Part shown: positions 10,266 through 21,309 of the stretch, piece after piece | Numbering within the stretch: the first letter of the stretch is position 1 | Layout: every line of letters starts with the position of its first letter | Assembly: GCA_009741485.1 (NCBI GenBank) | Contig: CM019230.1 | Span: 11,058,194 to 11,122,193, forward strand | Reading direction: 5' to 3' | DNA length: 64,000 nt | DNA from: Malurus cyaneus samueli | Lineage: Eukaryota; Chordata; Aves; Passeriformes; Maluridae | Notes under the pieces: model-generated | Seen by the model: only the letters and a program-made list of their open reading frames with translations | Databases searched by the model: none | Told to the model about the DNA's origin: nothing | Translations under genes and position numbers: made by a program

Positions 10266-11075
10266 GTAGGGGCTGTGTCTGATCATCTCTCTGAAATGAG
10301 GGACCAGTGGAGTTTTGTGTAAAATCTTATCAATTAATGGTAGAAGTGACCTGGAGTGGACAATATCCAGTGAAAAGGTTTGAGAGGGGAATTGCTGAGT
10401 TACCCTGGCCTCAGCCCAGCCATTCTATTTGTGAAGAAAGGTGGCAATGCCCTCCTTTAGGACAGCTCTGGAAGTGATGCTGGGGCTGAGAAGGATGAGC
10501 TGGGGAGCAGGTGCCCCTCGAGGATACACTGTAGGGGCTATTTCTGATGAGCTCCATGAAGCTGAAGAACCAGCGAAATTTTGTATAAAATCTTATCAAT
10601 GAGATGACAAAAAGTGACTTGGACTGGACAATATCCAGTAAAGGGGTTTGCAAGAGGAGCTGCTGAGTTACCCTGGACTCAGCCCAGCCATTCAATTTGT
10701 GAGTGAAGGTGGCAATGCCCTCCTTTAGGACAGCTCTGGAGCTGGTGCTGGGGCTGTGAAGGATCAGCTGAGGGAACAGGTACCCCGTGAGGGTGTGTCT
10801 GATGAGCTCCCACAAACTAAAGAACCAGTGAAGTTTTGTGTAAAATCTTACCAATGAAATGGTAAAAAGTAACCTGGACTAGACATTATTCAGTGAAAAT
10901 GCTTGAAAGGGAGTTGCTGAGTTACCCTGGGCTCAGCCCACAGATTCCATTTGTGAGTGAAGGTGACAATGTCCTCCTTCAGGGAGGCTCTGGAGAGGGT
11001 GCTGGGGCAGGTGCTTGTCCTGTGAAGGACAAGCAGGGGGAGCAGGTGCCCCATAAATGATTGCAGTGCAATGAG
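10266..11075. repeat. ~260-bp tandem repeat, about three units
   Basis: Landmarks 'tgtaaaatcttatcaat', 'ggacaatatccagt', 'gctgagttaccctgg' and 'ggtggcaatgccctcctt' recur at spacings of about 263 and 257 bp (near 10314, 10577 and 10832). The units differ by perhaps 15-25 percent, so the duplication is not recent. The minus strand stays open for 147 codons over 10411-10854 and shows the repetition at protein level (two related blocks containing 'RFYTK'). No family is recognised; it may be chance or an old repeated exon. Confidence 0.85.
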
Positions 11076-12211
11076 GTGGGGGATCAGGATGGCTTTGGGA
11101 GAGGAGGGCTTGCTGTGAGTCTGGCTGATGTGGGGAGGCAGGGATTTTTCCTTGGAAATTACCAGTGAGGGCTCCCATCAGGAGAGCAGCGTGGGCTGAG
11201 AGGAGAGGGCTCTCTCAGCTCAGGAACTGACACCACAATAAATGGCAGGAGGGACTGGATGAGAGCAAACAGCTGGGTTTGGCAGGGGAGGGAGGATCAG
11301 GGTCCTGCAGGACCTGCTTTGGGCTGTGGTGGCTCCTTGAACTCCTGCATGATCCAGCAAAGATGCACAGGGAGATGGCAAAGGTTGTGTGTGGTGTGTA
11401 ATTATCCCAAAATCCCAAACCTGGGGCTGGCAGCAGGGACTCACCTGTGTGAGGGCCATCATCTGGTGAGGGTCATAACCTGTGTCAGGGCCATAATCCA
11501 GTGAGAAGCTTCCCAAGGCCAGCCAGAGGGAGGCCAGCGAGCTGTCCCTCAGACACCTCAGCTCCTGGCTGGGGTTTGGGGTCTCAGCCACACCTTTATC
11601 TTGGAATTCAGTGTTTAAAATATGAAATCTCAGAGTAAATATTTTCTGTGCTTGGAATGTTCCAGACTGTCCAAGTCTCTGGTGGATCTCACCCTCCCAA
11701 GGATCCAGGGCAGCCTCTGCCAGCCCCGTTTCCTCCAAACCTCCCTATGCTGAGGCTGATGGGCAGATCCATCCAAAGGGCATCCCTGTAAAAGCAAAGT
11801 GTTCCTGCAAGGATGGAGTGGGTGATTTGGGGCACTCAGAACCAGGGCAGGGAACTCCTGGGAAATGTTTACAGTCTCCCCAGAGCACAGGGCACCCCAA
11901 AAGGCAGCCCTGGCTGAATCCCTGAGCTGCAAACAGGTCCTGGAGCACAGCCCTGGCTCCTGCCCCTCCCCAGGGCCCTGCAGAGGCTCGGGGGAGCAGC
12001 TCCTGCTTATAAGGCACGCTGCTCTCCTTGACCTATTTGCCTGTCACCTCCACAAATGGGATTTTGATTAAGGAATTTTCCTAAGTAATTACTCTGACAT
12101 TGGCAATCCAGCCAAATAGAAAAGAGTCCAAAAAGCAAGGTGGCCTGGTGCCTGCCCTGAGGGATCTTTGCTGGCTGCAAGAGAGGGGAGAAAACCAGCC
12201 CTGGAGGGCAG
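11076..12211. other. Single-copy-type DNA with a regulatory-looking segment
   Basis: 12005-12115 is AT-richer with 'gggattttgattaagg' and 'cctaagtaattactctg', standing out as a conserved-noncoding candidate. The rest is ordinary GC-moderate DNA in which no gene or mobile element was recognised. Confidence 0.4.
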
Positions 12212-12395
12212 CTAGGCACAGCTTTGTCCAGTGGGGTCAGAGCCATGGGCAGCTGGGCACAGCTTTGTCCAGTGGGGTCAGAGCCATGGGCAGCTGGGCA
12301 CAGCTTTGTCCAGTGGGGTCAGAGCCATGGGCAGCTGGACACAGCTTTGTCCAGTGGGGTCAGAGCCATGGGCAGCTGGGCACAGCTGTGTCCTG
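12212..12395. repeat. 41-bp minisatellite, about 4.5 units
   Basis: The word 'gctttgtccagtggggtcag' recurs at 12221, 12262, 12303 and 12344, exactly 41 bp apart and almost identical, so the array is young. A fifth, partial unit changes to 'gctgtgtcctgcc'. Confidence 0.93.
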
Positions 12396-12897
12396 CCCAC
12401 GGTGGGCACAGGGTCCTGCAGGCCATGTCCCAGCTCTGGGTGAGGTTCATGTGCCCATCCCAGTTTGGGACAGGCTCTCACAGAGCTGCACACTCAGGGG
12501 TTGAACCCCTATCAGTTCCAGGGGTTGGTCGGTTTAAAAGCCCTGCTGAGTCCTTGTTTGGGGCAGTAGGAGAGGAGGAATTCCAGCCCTCCCCAGAGCA
12601 GGTTGAATGCCAGGAGCTGTTCAGGGTGGCAATGGCAAGGTGACAAGGACATCCCTTCCAGGACACCCTACCCAGGGTCAGGGCAAGGCTGTTGCACCGA
12701 GCCTGTCTCAGGGAGCTGCTAAAGATTCCCCACTGACCTGGGCATCTCCCCTGGTCCTGCAGGGATGGTGCTGAGCCACCATCTCCATTGTTAAGGGTTT
12801 GCTACCAAGGAACTCTGCCAGAGCCTTCCCTGGCAGGACACAGCCAAAATCATGAATAGAGCTGCCCCAGGATGAGAAATACACAAGTTCAGAGTGA
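12396..12897. other. Single-copy-type DNA, nothing recognised
   Basis: GC-moderate DNA between a minisatellite and a CR1 fragment; no frame, splice pair or transposon landmark is convincing. Confidence 0.4.
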
Positions 12898-13097
12898 CTC
12901 AGAGCAGGTTGAGATTGGATGTCAGGGAGAAATCCTTCATTGTGAGGGTGCCCAGAGCAGCTGTGGCTGCCCCTGGATCCCTGGCAGTGCCCAAGGCCAG
13001 GCTGGACATTGGGGCTGGGAGTGACCTGGGACAGTGGGAGGTGTCCCTGCCATGGCAGGGGTGGGATTTAAGGTCCCTTCCAACACAACCCATTTCA
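12898..13097 (+). mobile_element. CR1 LINE 3' end, young subfamily
   Basis: Sense CR1 3' end: 'gggtgcccagagcagctgtgg', 'cctggcagtgcccaaggcc', 'gacctgggacagtgggagg', 'ccatggcagggg', 'ttaaggtcccttcca'. It is followed without a break by a very long octamer tail. 5'-truncated as usual for CR1 insertions. Confidence 0.92.
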
Positions 13098-13531
13098 TGA
13101 TTCTATGATTCTATTCTATGATTCCATGATTCTAAGACTCGATGACTCTATGATTAAATGATTCTATGATTCCATATTTCTTTGGTTTCTATGATTCCAT
13201 AATTCTATGACTCTATTGTTCCATGATTCCATTATTCTATGATTCTGTGATTCTGTGACTCTATGACTCTGATTCTATGGTTCCATGATTCTATGACTCT
13301 ATGATTCCATGATTCTATGACTCTATGATTCCATGATTCTGTGATTTTATGAGTCTATGATTCTATGACTCTGTGATTCCATGATTCCATAATTTTACAA
13401 TTCCATGTTTCTATGATCCTATGACTCTGTGATTCCATGATTCTATGACACTATGAATCCAGGGTTCTATGATTTTATGATTCCATGAGTCCATGATTTT
13501 ACAATTCCATGTTTCTATGATTCTATGACTC
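13098..13531 (+). repeat. Expanded CR1 tail, (ATTCTATG)n-like, ~430 bp
   Basis: CR1 elements normally end in a few copies of an ATTCTRTG octamer. Here the tail has grown to about 50 imperfect units mixing 'gattctatgattccatgatt' with 'gactctatgac' variants. The other CR1 ends in this window have almost no tail, so this is a local expansion of a retrotransposon tail into a microsatellite. Confidence 0.93.
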
Positions 13532-14078
13532 AGGCCAAGAAAACAGTCCTTCTCCCTCGGCAGGAGGGGCCAAGGCTGAGCTCCCTTTCCCTCAGGAGAG
13601 GCACAAAACCTGTGGTGTCACCTTTAAGATGCAAGCAGCTGGCCGAGTTCCTCCCCGAGAGCGTAACTCCCTCGTAAACAGAGCCAGCCCTCCCCTCCTG
13701 CAGCGTCCGCCCGAGCCCTCGGCAGCGCCGGGGGAGTGCTGCCAAACACACAGGGATTCCTTCCAAGGCTTGGGCAGGCACAGTATAAATATCCCTGCTG
13801 TGAATTTTGGGTGCCATCATCCATCAGCCGGTGTCCTGTGAGATTCAGCTCCCAAAAGCATGGGCAGGGAAGCATTCCCATGGAAATGTCACACAGCCAC
13901 GGCCTGGGGTGTTTTTTTTGCAGCTGCCCATTCAGGTGAAGGAAAGGCTGGTGGGACCATCTGGAGGGTCCAGCTGAGGGAGAGGAGCTCCCTGGAGCAG
14001 CCCCTGTTGGGCTGGTTGTGTGTGAGCTGAGGTGCACAGCATGGCCTGACCACTGCCACAGGGGTCCAGGGAAGGGTC
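13532..14078. other. Single-copy-type DNA, nothing recognised
   Basis: Moderately GC-rich with several CpG sites around 13640-13740. No supported exon, promoter or repeat was found. Confidence 0.4.
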
Positions 14079-14665
14079 AGGGAATCCCAGAATGGTTTGG
14101 GTTGGGAAGACCTTAAAGCCCATCCAGTGCCACCCCTGCCATGGCAGGGACACCTCCCACTGTCCCAGGTCACTCCCAGCCCCAATGTCCAGCCTGGCCT
14201 TGGGCACTGCCAGGGATCCAGGGGCAGCCACAGCTGCTCTGGGCACCCTGTGCCAGGGCCTGCCCACCCTCCCAGGGAACAATTCCTGCCCAATATCCAA
14301 CCTAAACATACCCTCCCTCACCTTAAGGCCATTCCCCCTGTCTTGGTTTGAAATAACCCACAACACCCCCTTACCCTTTTCATTCCATATTCTTATGAAA
14401 AGTCCCTTTCCAGTCTTCCTGAGCCCTCTCTGGGTACTGGGACAGGCTCTGAGCTCTCCCTGGAGCCTTCTCCAGGCTGAACAAGCCCAGCTCTCCCAGC
14501 CTGGCTCTGTTTGAGGGGGATTCCAGCCCTTGGAGCATTTTCCTGACCTTCTCTGGACTCATTCTAGCAGCTCCATGTGCTCCTTGTACTGGGGTCCCAG
14601 AGCTGGACACAGCACTGGAGAGGGGTCCACCAGGAGCAGAGGGGCAGAGCCCCCTCCTCTGAGGT
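14079..14665 (-). mobile_element. CR1 LINE 3' part, long copy
   Basis: Antisense CR1: starts 'gaatcccagaatggtttggg', passes through 'ccatggcagggacacctccc' and 'tgtccagcctggccttgggc', and runs on into the upstream untranslated part ('gagccttctccaggctgaac', 'cagcactggagaggggtcc'). No reverse-transcriptase coding is preserved. Confidence 0.92.
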
Positions 14666-14773
14666 TAGGCACACTAAATCCTGCAGGAAATTCATTTAAC
14701 ACAGCACAGGGTGGGTACAGCTGTGATCCTGCTCTCCTGTAGGTCAGTGTCCCATGGCACCATGACTGGATGA

Positions 14774-14906
14774 GGGTCAGCACCTCGGCCCTTCACAGCC
14801 AGGACAAGGGTCAGCACCTCAGCCTTTACAGCCAGGACAAGGGTCAGCACCTCGGCTTTCACAGCCAGGACAAGGGTCAGCACCTCAGCCCTTCACAGCC
14901 AGGATA
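14774..14906. repeat. 33-34 bp minisatellite, four units
   Basis: 'gggtcagcacctc' recurs at 14774, 14808, 14841 and 14874 with 'cacagccaggacaa' between. It lies about 100 bp downstream of a CR1 copy but is not CR1 sequence. Confidence 0.9.
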
Positions 14907-16149
14907 GCCCCAGGTTGTGCCTCCTTCAACCCCCCCTCAGTTCCAGGCTCCTCCAGTGTCCAGAATATCACTGAATTACTGATATTCTCTGATTTCAGTA
15001 GAAGGCCCTGCTCTGCTGCTTCTCTCCATTCTCCCTATTCAGCTCCAGCATTTTTAAAACACCTCAAGAGGCTTTCCCACTCCTAGCTCCTCTTCTCAGC
15101 AGTATTTTAACTTATTCTGGTTTTCCTCCTTCTTACCCACTAACATTTTAACCAGAGGATCACTGACAGACAATCTTTTAGTCTTGGTTGCAGACCTTTG
15201 TTCCCTTTGTTTCTGCCCAGCCATTTCCAGCCCAACCTCTGATCTTACATCAAACACAAAATGGAGATGTTGGTGCCACATCCACCCTGTCCAGCTGGAG
15301 ATCTCCAGCTGCTCCCAGCTCTCTGCTGGGATGGGAACACCTTGCACATTCCCATTAATTATTAATTGGGCTGTATTGGCAGGCCTGGCTGGAGGTGGTT
15401 TTGGGGATCCACTCCCACATGTGGGGGTTTCCTTCGGGGTCCTTGCTTTGGGATCCTGGGAGGATCACAGTGCTGGGAATTGCCTCTGAAGGGTGCAGAG
15501 TGTCCTGGTTCTGGGATGGTCACCCTGTGCTCTCACAGTGAAGGATGGAGCCGTTTTCATGGGTCAGCTGCAGAGCACTCCAGCTCCAGGAATTCAGGGA
15601 AGCATGAAAATATAATCACTAAAGGAATCTCTGATAATCATTGGTACCTCATGCTCATTATTCCAGAGCCATTTTTAAAGCAGTCCTGACTTTCCCTCCA
15701 GAACAAACCCGCCTTGCTTTAAGGGATGGTGGAGAGAACTGACACCCACAGTTTCTGGGGAAACTGAGTCAGGAGGAGGAGTGAAGCATTCCCCAGAGTC
15801 AAGGAGCCATCCTGTGGGTGAGCCAGAACCAGGGGACAGTTCCTGTGAGCCCTGGTGTCATGTCTGCTCTGGGGGACCCTCCAGAGGCATCAGGCTGGGG
15901 TCTGTGCTTGGCTTCAGGGTTTGTTGTGGGGTGAGGATGTGGAAGCACAGCTCAGGACAGCTCCTCCCAAACAGGGGTTGGTGTTCTGCTCCCTGGGGCC
16001 CTCCTGGCAGCCTTGGGAGAGGAGGCAGTGAGGGAAAGGCCAGCAGTGGGCTCAGGGTTTGGGTGATGGCAGCAGGAGGCTCTTGTGCACAGGGAGCTCC
16101 ACCAGCACCCAGTGGGTTAATTGGGAATGTGCTTCATTGGCTGCTGAGC
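14907..16149. other. Single-copy-type DNA, nothing recognised
   Basis: Includes an AT-richer part at 15100-15360. No exon or transposon landmark is convincing. Confidence 0.4.
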
Positions 16150-16500
16150 TGGGGACAAGGGCAGGGACAGGGTCAGGGACAAGGGACAGGGACAAAGCCA
16201 AGGACAAGGTGAGGGAAAGGGCAGGGACAGGGGAGGGGACAAGGGATGGGGCAAGGATAGAGACAAGGACAGGGACAGGGTCAGGTATAAGAGCAGGGAC
16301 ATGGGCAGGAACAAGGACAGGGACAAAGCCAAGGACAAAGGGAGGGGACAAGGGACAGGGCAAGGACAGAGACAAGGGCAGGGACAGGGCTGGGGACAAG
16401 GGACAGGGTAAAGATAGAGACAAAGGCAGGGACAGGGTCAGGGACAGGGTCAAGCACAAGAGCAGGGAAAAGTCAAGGAAAGGACAAGGGCAGGGCCAAC
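16150..16500. repeat. Purine-rich (GGGACA)n-type minisatellite
   Basis: Almost every base is a purine or part of GGGACA/GGGACAAG words ('gggacagggacaaagcca', 'gggcaggaacaaggacagg'), about 350 bp. The same hexamer occurs in pure form at 25269-25358 and 27405-27493, and inverted before the gap at 23190. Open frames on both strands are compositional. Confidence 0.88.
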
Positions 16501-17094
16501 TGCTGCTCAGGACACTGGGGGTGGGAAGAGGCAGAAAGCCACCAGAAGGTCCCCAGAGGTGACCCGCTGCAGTGTCACAGCAGAATGGGTGGATGGGATC
16601 CCAAAGGTTCTGACTCTCTGAGCATGATGCCCTGTCTGGAAATTATTTCAGAAAGGATTTGGGCACTTCAGCACTTCATAAACTTCAGCAGGCACCGTCT
16701 CCATCTGGAGGCACATGAAGTACCTACCAGAGCCTTTCCCTGTCTGTTCTGACATCAGCAGGATTTGCCCCTTTAGTCCTGGCTTTTCTTCCCTAATTGC
16801 ATCTCCCTTTGAGATGGGAGTTTTTGAAGTTGTTCTTCCCAAACCCTTTGCTTCCAGAGGAAAGCAGAAAGCACAAATTACTCTGTTTGAGGGTGTGAAA
16901 GAGAACAACTTGCATCCTTGGTCTGTGAATTCCATACACCCATTTATTTACTGACAATTATAAACAGAGTGCCTCATAAATATTTATAGGGAGGCTCCCA
17001 AGGCCCAGCTGAGAAAATCAGTGTTACCACCATTTCCCAGGGCTCAGACTGAAGCACGACTTGGCCAACACAACCAAGCAGGCTGACACCACAG
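16501..17094. other. Single-copy-type DNA, nothing recognised
   Basis: The part 16930-17000 is AT-rich ('gacaattataaacagagtgc', 'cataaatatttatagggagg') and might be regulatory. No gene seen. Confidence 0.4.
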
Positions 17095-17206
17095 AATCCC
17101 AGCATGGGTGGGGTTGGAAGGACCCCTGGAGATCATCTCCAGCCCCTCTGCTCAGCAGGATTCTCTGGAGCACAGGATTCCACCCAGGTGGGTCCGGATC
17201 TCNTGC
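17095..17206 (-). mobile_element. CR1 fragment cut off at an ambiguous base
   Basis: Antisense CR1 end ('gaatcccagcatgggtgggg', then 'ggagatcatctccagcccc') nearly identical to 17886-17998 for about 110 bp. The match stops exactly at the single N at 17203, after which the sequence is unrelated. Confidence 0.85.
17203..17203. other. Single ambiguous base (n)
   Basis: An isolated n in 'gatctcntgctgtg'. It sits at the point where the CR1 match ends, which suggests a join in the assembly. Confidence 0.99.
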
Positions 17207-17883
17207 TGTGTGAATGGCCAAGTACTGGAGGACGTTGTCCACAGAGTTTGTGGCATTTTAATCCTTAGGACACACCCTGCAGGCACCTGAACATGTTCCT
17301 GGGCCACAGGCAGTGCCAGACCCTGCTGTGAGCAGAGGGCTGGGACTGGGGGATGCCAGAGGTGTCTCCAGCCCCAGTGACTCTGTGATCTCTGCTTTCC
17401 CACAGGTTTAAGCTCTGCTTTAGTCCCAGGTTATCCATGGATGTGGATTTTCCATTGCCTGCAGTCTCCTCTGTGCAGGGAGGCAGGAGTTTGGCACTCC
17501 AGGGAGCGCTGAGCTATGAGTTAGCACAAACTGTGCTGCCCTGCTCCCCTCCCAGAAGCCTTTTGCTGATCCAGTGGCCATCACGGTCCCCAAATAGGGT
17601 TTATCAGCTTAATGGCAAAGACACAGAGAAATTTGTTTGTATTTGTTCAGATGCATGTTAGAATGCACTGGTGCAGGGAAGAGTTCAGACATTAGATATT
17701 CCCAATTTAATTGTAGTCTTCATCCATTAGCCAAAGTGTCACTTCCCTCTCTTTGTGATCAAGTTAATTTAATTCTTGAGCATCTTTCCATTTTCCCAGG
17801 TTGCTGCTTCACTGAGCCAGGTTCATGTATTAAATTGAATAACAGTGAGCTTCTGGAGAAAATTGTGAGATTGGTCACTGTAT
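17207..17883. other. Single-copy-type DNA with an AT-rich conserved-looking part
   Basis: 17590-17880 has many TTAAT words ('cagcttaatggcaaag', 'aagttaatttaattcttgag') and low CpG, resembling conserved noncoding DNA within a long intron. No coding signal. Confidence 0.4.
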
Positions 17884-18340
17884 GATAAATCAGAGAATCC
17901 CAGCAAGGGTGGGGTTGGAAGGACCCCTGGAGATCATCTCCAGCCCCTCTGCTCAGCAGGATTCTCTGGAGCACAGGATCCCACCCAGGTGGGTCTGGAT
18001 CTCCCCAGGGAAGGAGCCCCCCCCATCCTCTCTGGGCAGCCCATCCTGGGGCTCTGCCACCCTCACGGAGGAGAAATTCCTCCTCAAGCTCAGGCAGAAC
18101 CTCCAGGGGATCCCTTTGTGCCGCTGTCCCTGTCCTGTCCCTGGGCACCGCTGGGGTCAGTCCAGCCCTGGCTGCTCTGCTCTCACCCCTGAGGTGTTTG
18201 TGCTCATGGGAAAGGTCCCCTCGGGGTTGTCTCTTCTGCAGGGAGAGCAGCCCCAGCTCCCTCAGCCCTTCCTCAATCCCCTCATCATCTTCATGGCCCT
18301 CATTGGACCCTCTGCAGTGGTCCAAAATGGAGCAATTAGG
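17884..18340 (-). mobile_element. CR1 LINE 3' part, second subfamily
   Basis: Antisense CR1 beginning 'gaatcccagcaagggtgggg' with 'ggagatcatctccagcccc', then a long 3' untranslated portion ('cagggagagcagccccag', 'ccctcatcatcttcatggcc'). It is distinct from the 'tcactcccagccccaatg' subfamily that dominates elsewhere. Confidence 0.88.
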
Positions 18341-18472
18341 AGAGAACAGAACAGAAACACCGAGTGTCAGTGCAGGCCAGAGGCTAGGGCAGTGCCACCC
18401 CATTGGACCAGGACCTTGGGGACAGTGACACTGGAGTAACCCCAGCAGCACACTCAGCTCTCCTCTCTGGCT

Positions 18473-18545
18473 GTATCCAGTTGTATCCAGGTGTGTCCAG
18501 GTGTATCCAGGTGTATCCAGGTGTGTCCAGGTGTGTCCAGCTGTC
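18473..18545. repeat. 10-bp tandem repeat, about seven units
   Basis: Units of GTATCCAGGT / GTGTCCAGGT in alternation over about 70 bp. Young and nearly perfect. Confidence 0.92.
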
Positions 18546-18822
18546 CCTGCTGGGTCCCATTGCTCCAGGTCCATTGCCTGCTCCGAGTGACAGCAAGCAG
18601 AGCACCCACAGTGAGGAGCTCTGTCCCTGGGAAGGGGACATTTTCCCATTAGGATCTGGAAGCACACTTTGGCACTGGTTGCTGTTCCTGGAGGGCTGGG
18701 GCTCCTCAGGACCTGGTTCCCTCCCTCCTGCATTCCAGGGACAGTGGAATCGCTGGGGCAGCTGCAGCAGGGCAGGGAGCAGCCCAGCACTCCCAACTCT
18801 GTCTCTACCTCTGAGACAGTTG

Positions 18823-18871
18823 TGATAATGGTGATGATGATGATGATGGTGACGGTGACGATGACGATGAC

Positions 18872-18933
<62 letters not shown>
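18823..18933. repeat. (GAT)n trinucleotide array
   Basis: About 110 bp; the left part is interrupted by GGTGAC/GATGAC variants and the right ~60 bp is pure GAT. The interrupted-then-pure polarity points to growth at the right end. Confidence 0.95.
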
Positions 18934-18935
<2 letters not shown>

Positions 18936-19093
18936 TCTCCAGCTCTAATTAGTCGATGTTTTGGATGTTAATCAATGGCTTGCACCAGCTGCTCTCCAAA
19001 TGCAGGGTGTGAGACCCAAAGCTTGGTGATGTGTGTGGCCTCTGGCCCTGGGCTCCCGACATTTACAGCTGAGCAGCACATGCACACTAAGGC

Positions 19094-19385
19094 CTGGAAT
19101 ACCCAATTCCATGGATCTGAAATACCCAATTCCATACGTCTGAAATATCCAATTCCATGGAGCTGGAATACCCAATTCCATGGGTCTGGAATATCCAATT
19201 CCATGGAGCTGGAATACTCAATTCCATGGGTCTGGAATACCCAATTCTATGGGGCTGGAATGCCCCATTCTGGAGGTCTGGAATACCCCATTCTGGAGGT
19301 CTGGAATACCCAATTCCATGGGCCTGGAATACCCAATTCCATAGAGCTGGGTTATCCAGTTTTAGGGGTCTGGAATACCCATAAA
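19094..19385. repeat. 23-bp minisatellite, about 12-13 units
   Basis: Unit CTGGAATACCCAATTCCATGG plus two bases, repeated from 19094. Variants ('ggtctggaataccccattctgg') are clustered. The unit contains the partial palindrome GGAAT...ATTCC, so single strands could form hairpins. Confidence 0.94.
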
Positions 19386-20129
19386 GTTCCATATCTTTCC
19401 CCGCTTTCAAGCTTTAGCTAACAGAGGGAGGTCAAGAGGCACAAATTGAAGCAGTTCAGCAACACAAAATCTCCCAGCAGGGAGTGAGGGGGATGGAGCA
19501 GCTCCTGCAGTTTGGGGTCCCCATTATCTCTGGATTTGGAGCCTTTGGAAGCCCTCTCCCACCCCACAGTGCCATGGATGTGGGCAGGTGTCCTTTCCAG
19601 GAGTACAGCTCACTGCAGGATTGCTGCCATTGGAGTTCCAGCACAGCCCAAGTTTCCCTGGAACACAAATTCCCAGTTTGAGGAATGGGCTGGGCTGGTG
19701 AGCCCCTCCTGAGCCACCCCCAGGGTCACAGAGTCCCTGTGAGGAGTCTGTGACAGATCAAATGGAGCTTCCCTTGGTGGATTCCCAATCCCACCAGGAC
19801 CATTGGCACCTCCAGCCCACTCTGGTGCCAGCTGTGACCCTGGCAGTGACCAACTGCTCCTCCACAGGGAGGAGTCAAAGTGAGAGTGATATCTCTGAGA
19901 AAAACAGGCAGTTTTGGTGCATTTGTCTGTCTAGACGTTGCTTTTACACACCCTGCTTTATTTAATGTTAAGCTCCTCCAAATGAAAAAGAGATGGTTCC
20001 TGCTCAAAACAAGCAGGGATTTCAACAGGCTCTCACCTAAAAATAGGATAAAAATCATAGAAATCCAGACTGAAGTGTTTGATTGGACTGTGGGATTCTT
20101 TTATTTTATTTCTTATCATCAGGCAGTGA
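19386..20129. other. Single-copy-type DNA, nothing recognised
   Basis: The right part (19930-20120) is AT-richer. No coding or transposon evidence. Confidence 0.4.
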
Positions 20130-20245
20130 ATCCATAGAATTGTAGAATATCCTGGGTTGGAAGGGACCCACAAGGACCATCAAAGTCCAGCCCCAGGCCC
20201 TGCCCAGAGACCCCAACAATCCCACTCTGTGCATCCCTGGGAGCT
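20130..20245 (-). mobile_element. CR1 LINE 3' fragment (divergent subfamily)
   Basis: 'tagaatatcctgggttgg', 'aagggacccacaaggacc' and 'accccaacaatcccactctg' match the subfamily at 5020-5260 in the same orientation. Confidence 0.78.
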
Positions 20246-21309
20246 TTGTCCACTTCCTTTTTGTGCCATTTCAGCCCCACTTTCCAGCCAGCTTTGCAGG
20301 AGCTCCCTGAGCTGGAATTAAAGAGCGAGGTCTTGACGTCTGTTCCTTTTTCCTCATGGGTCAGGCCCAGAGAGGTGACTCTGACACATTTAAGCCCAGC
20401 CCAGATGGACACACTGGGTCTCCAGTAGCTGGTGTCTGGTTTTGCTGCCAGTGCCAGTTCCCTGATCACAGGGGGATGCTGTGTGGGGTGATAGGGGGTG
20501 GGAACAGTCCCACAGCTGTAAAAGGAGGGGTTGTGTTTGGGGTTGGCCTGGGAGAGCTCAGAAGAGCCACAGGATTGCTGTGGGTAGAAAACAGAGCCAT
20601 GGGGATGAGAGACATTGCCACAACCACCCCAGAAATGTTTGTTTTCCCCCTAAAACCTGCCATAACTCTGAGGAAAAAATTCCCCAAACCAAACTGGAGC
20701 CTAAATTGCTTTGCCCTTCCAAGCAGTTCATCTGTTTCTCTCTGTACTCAACTTCATTCACCTTTTCACAAGATACTCAGCAAGGGAGCCCAGGCACAGA
20801 CTCTCTGGGGGGGTTCCTTGGTGGCCAGAGTTCATTGTTGGTCATTAGTGTCACCCCTGCCAGAGCTGTGACAGGACTGTCATGTTCAGGACGCTGCCAG
20901 CCCTAAAACCAGCAAAATTATCAAACAGATAAAAAGCAAACTGAAGCCAGGAAGCAGCAAAACAAATGTCTAGCTCAGGCTAGACAGCTTAATGTGCCAT
21001 TAGCAATCATTAGCAAATCTGGCTGTTTTAATTAGTGTGGGATCTCTCTCAGTTTGGAATCCACTGTGTTTTTCCTTCCCAGGCTTCCCAATTTGCCACA
21101 TTGTCCCCATTTCACATCTCCCTCCCTGGACAGCGTGTTCATTACATTAAACCCTTGTGCACAGATCCAATACCCAAATTTCAAATCCTGGAGCAGTGCA
21201 AAGCAGTCCCTGCTCTGGGGTGGAACCAGAGACCACCCCCATGGCAAGGAACAGCCAGTGAACCCCACTTTGGCTCCAGAGGGAGGAACAATGCTCTGCC
21301 ACTGTGGTA
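20246..21309. other. Single-copy-type DNA with a TAAT-rich segment
   Basis: 20920-21060 carries 'cagcttaatgtgccattagc', 'aatcattagcaaatctggc' and 'tgttttaattagtgtggg' close together, a homeodomain-site-like cluster and a conserved noncoding candidate. The remainder holds nothing recognisable. Confidence 0.4.

Noticed and set aside
12212..12395. CRISPR-like regular repeats
   Set aside because: Units are contiguous with no unique spacers, and the DNA is vertebrate; the same holds for the other minisatellites.
17759..18796. 345-codon minus-strand frame
   Set aside because: Covers a CR1 3' untranslated region and a 10-bp tandem repeat; no reverse-transcriptase motifs.
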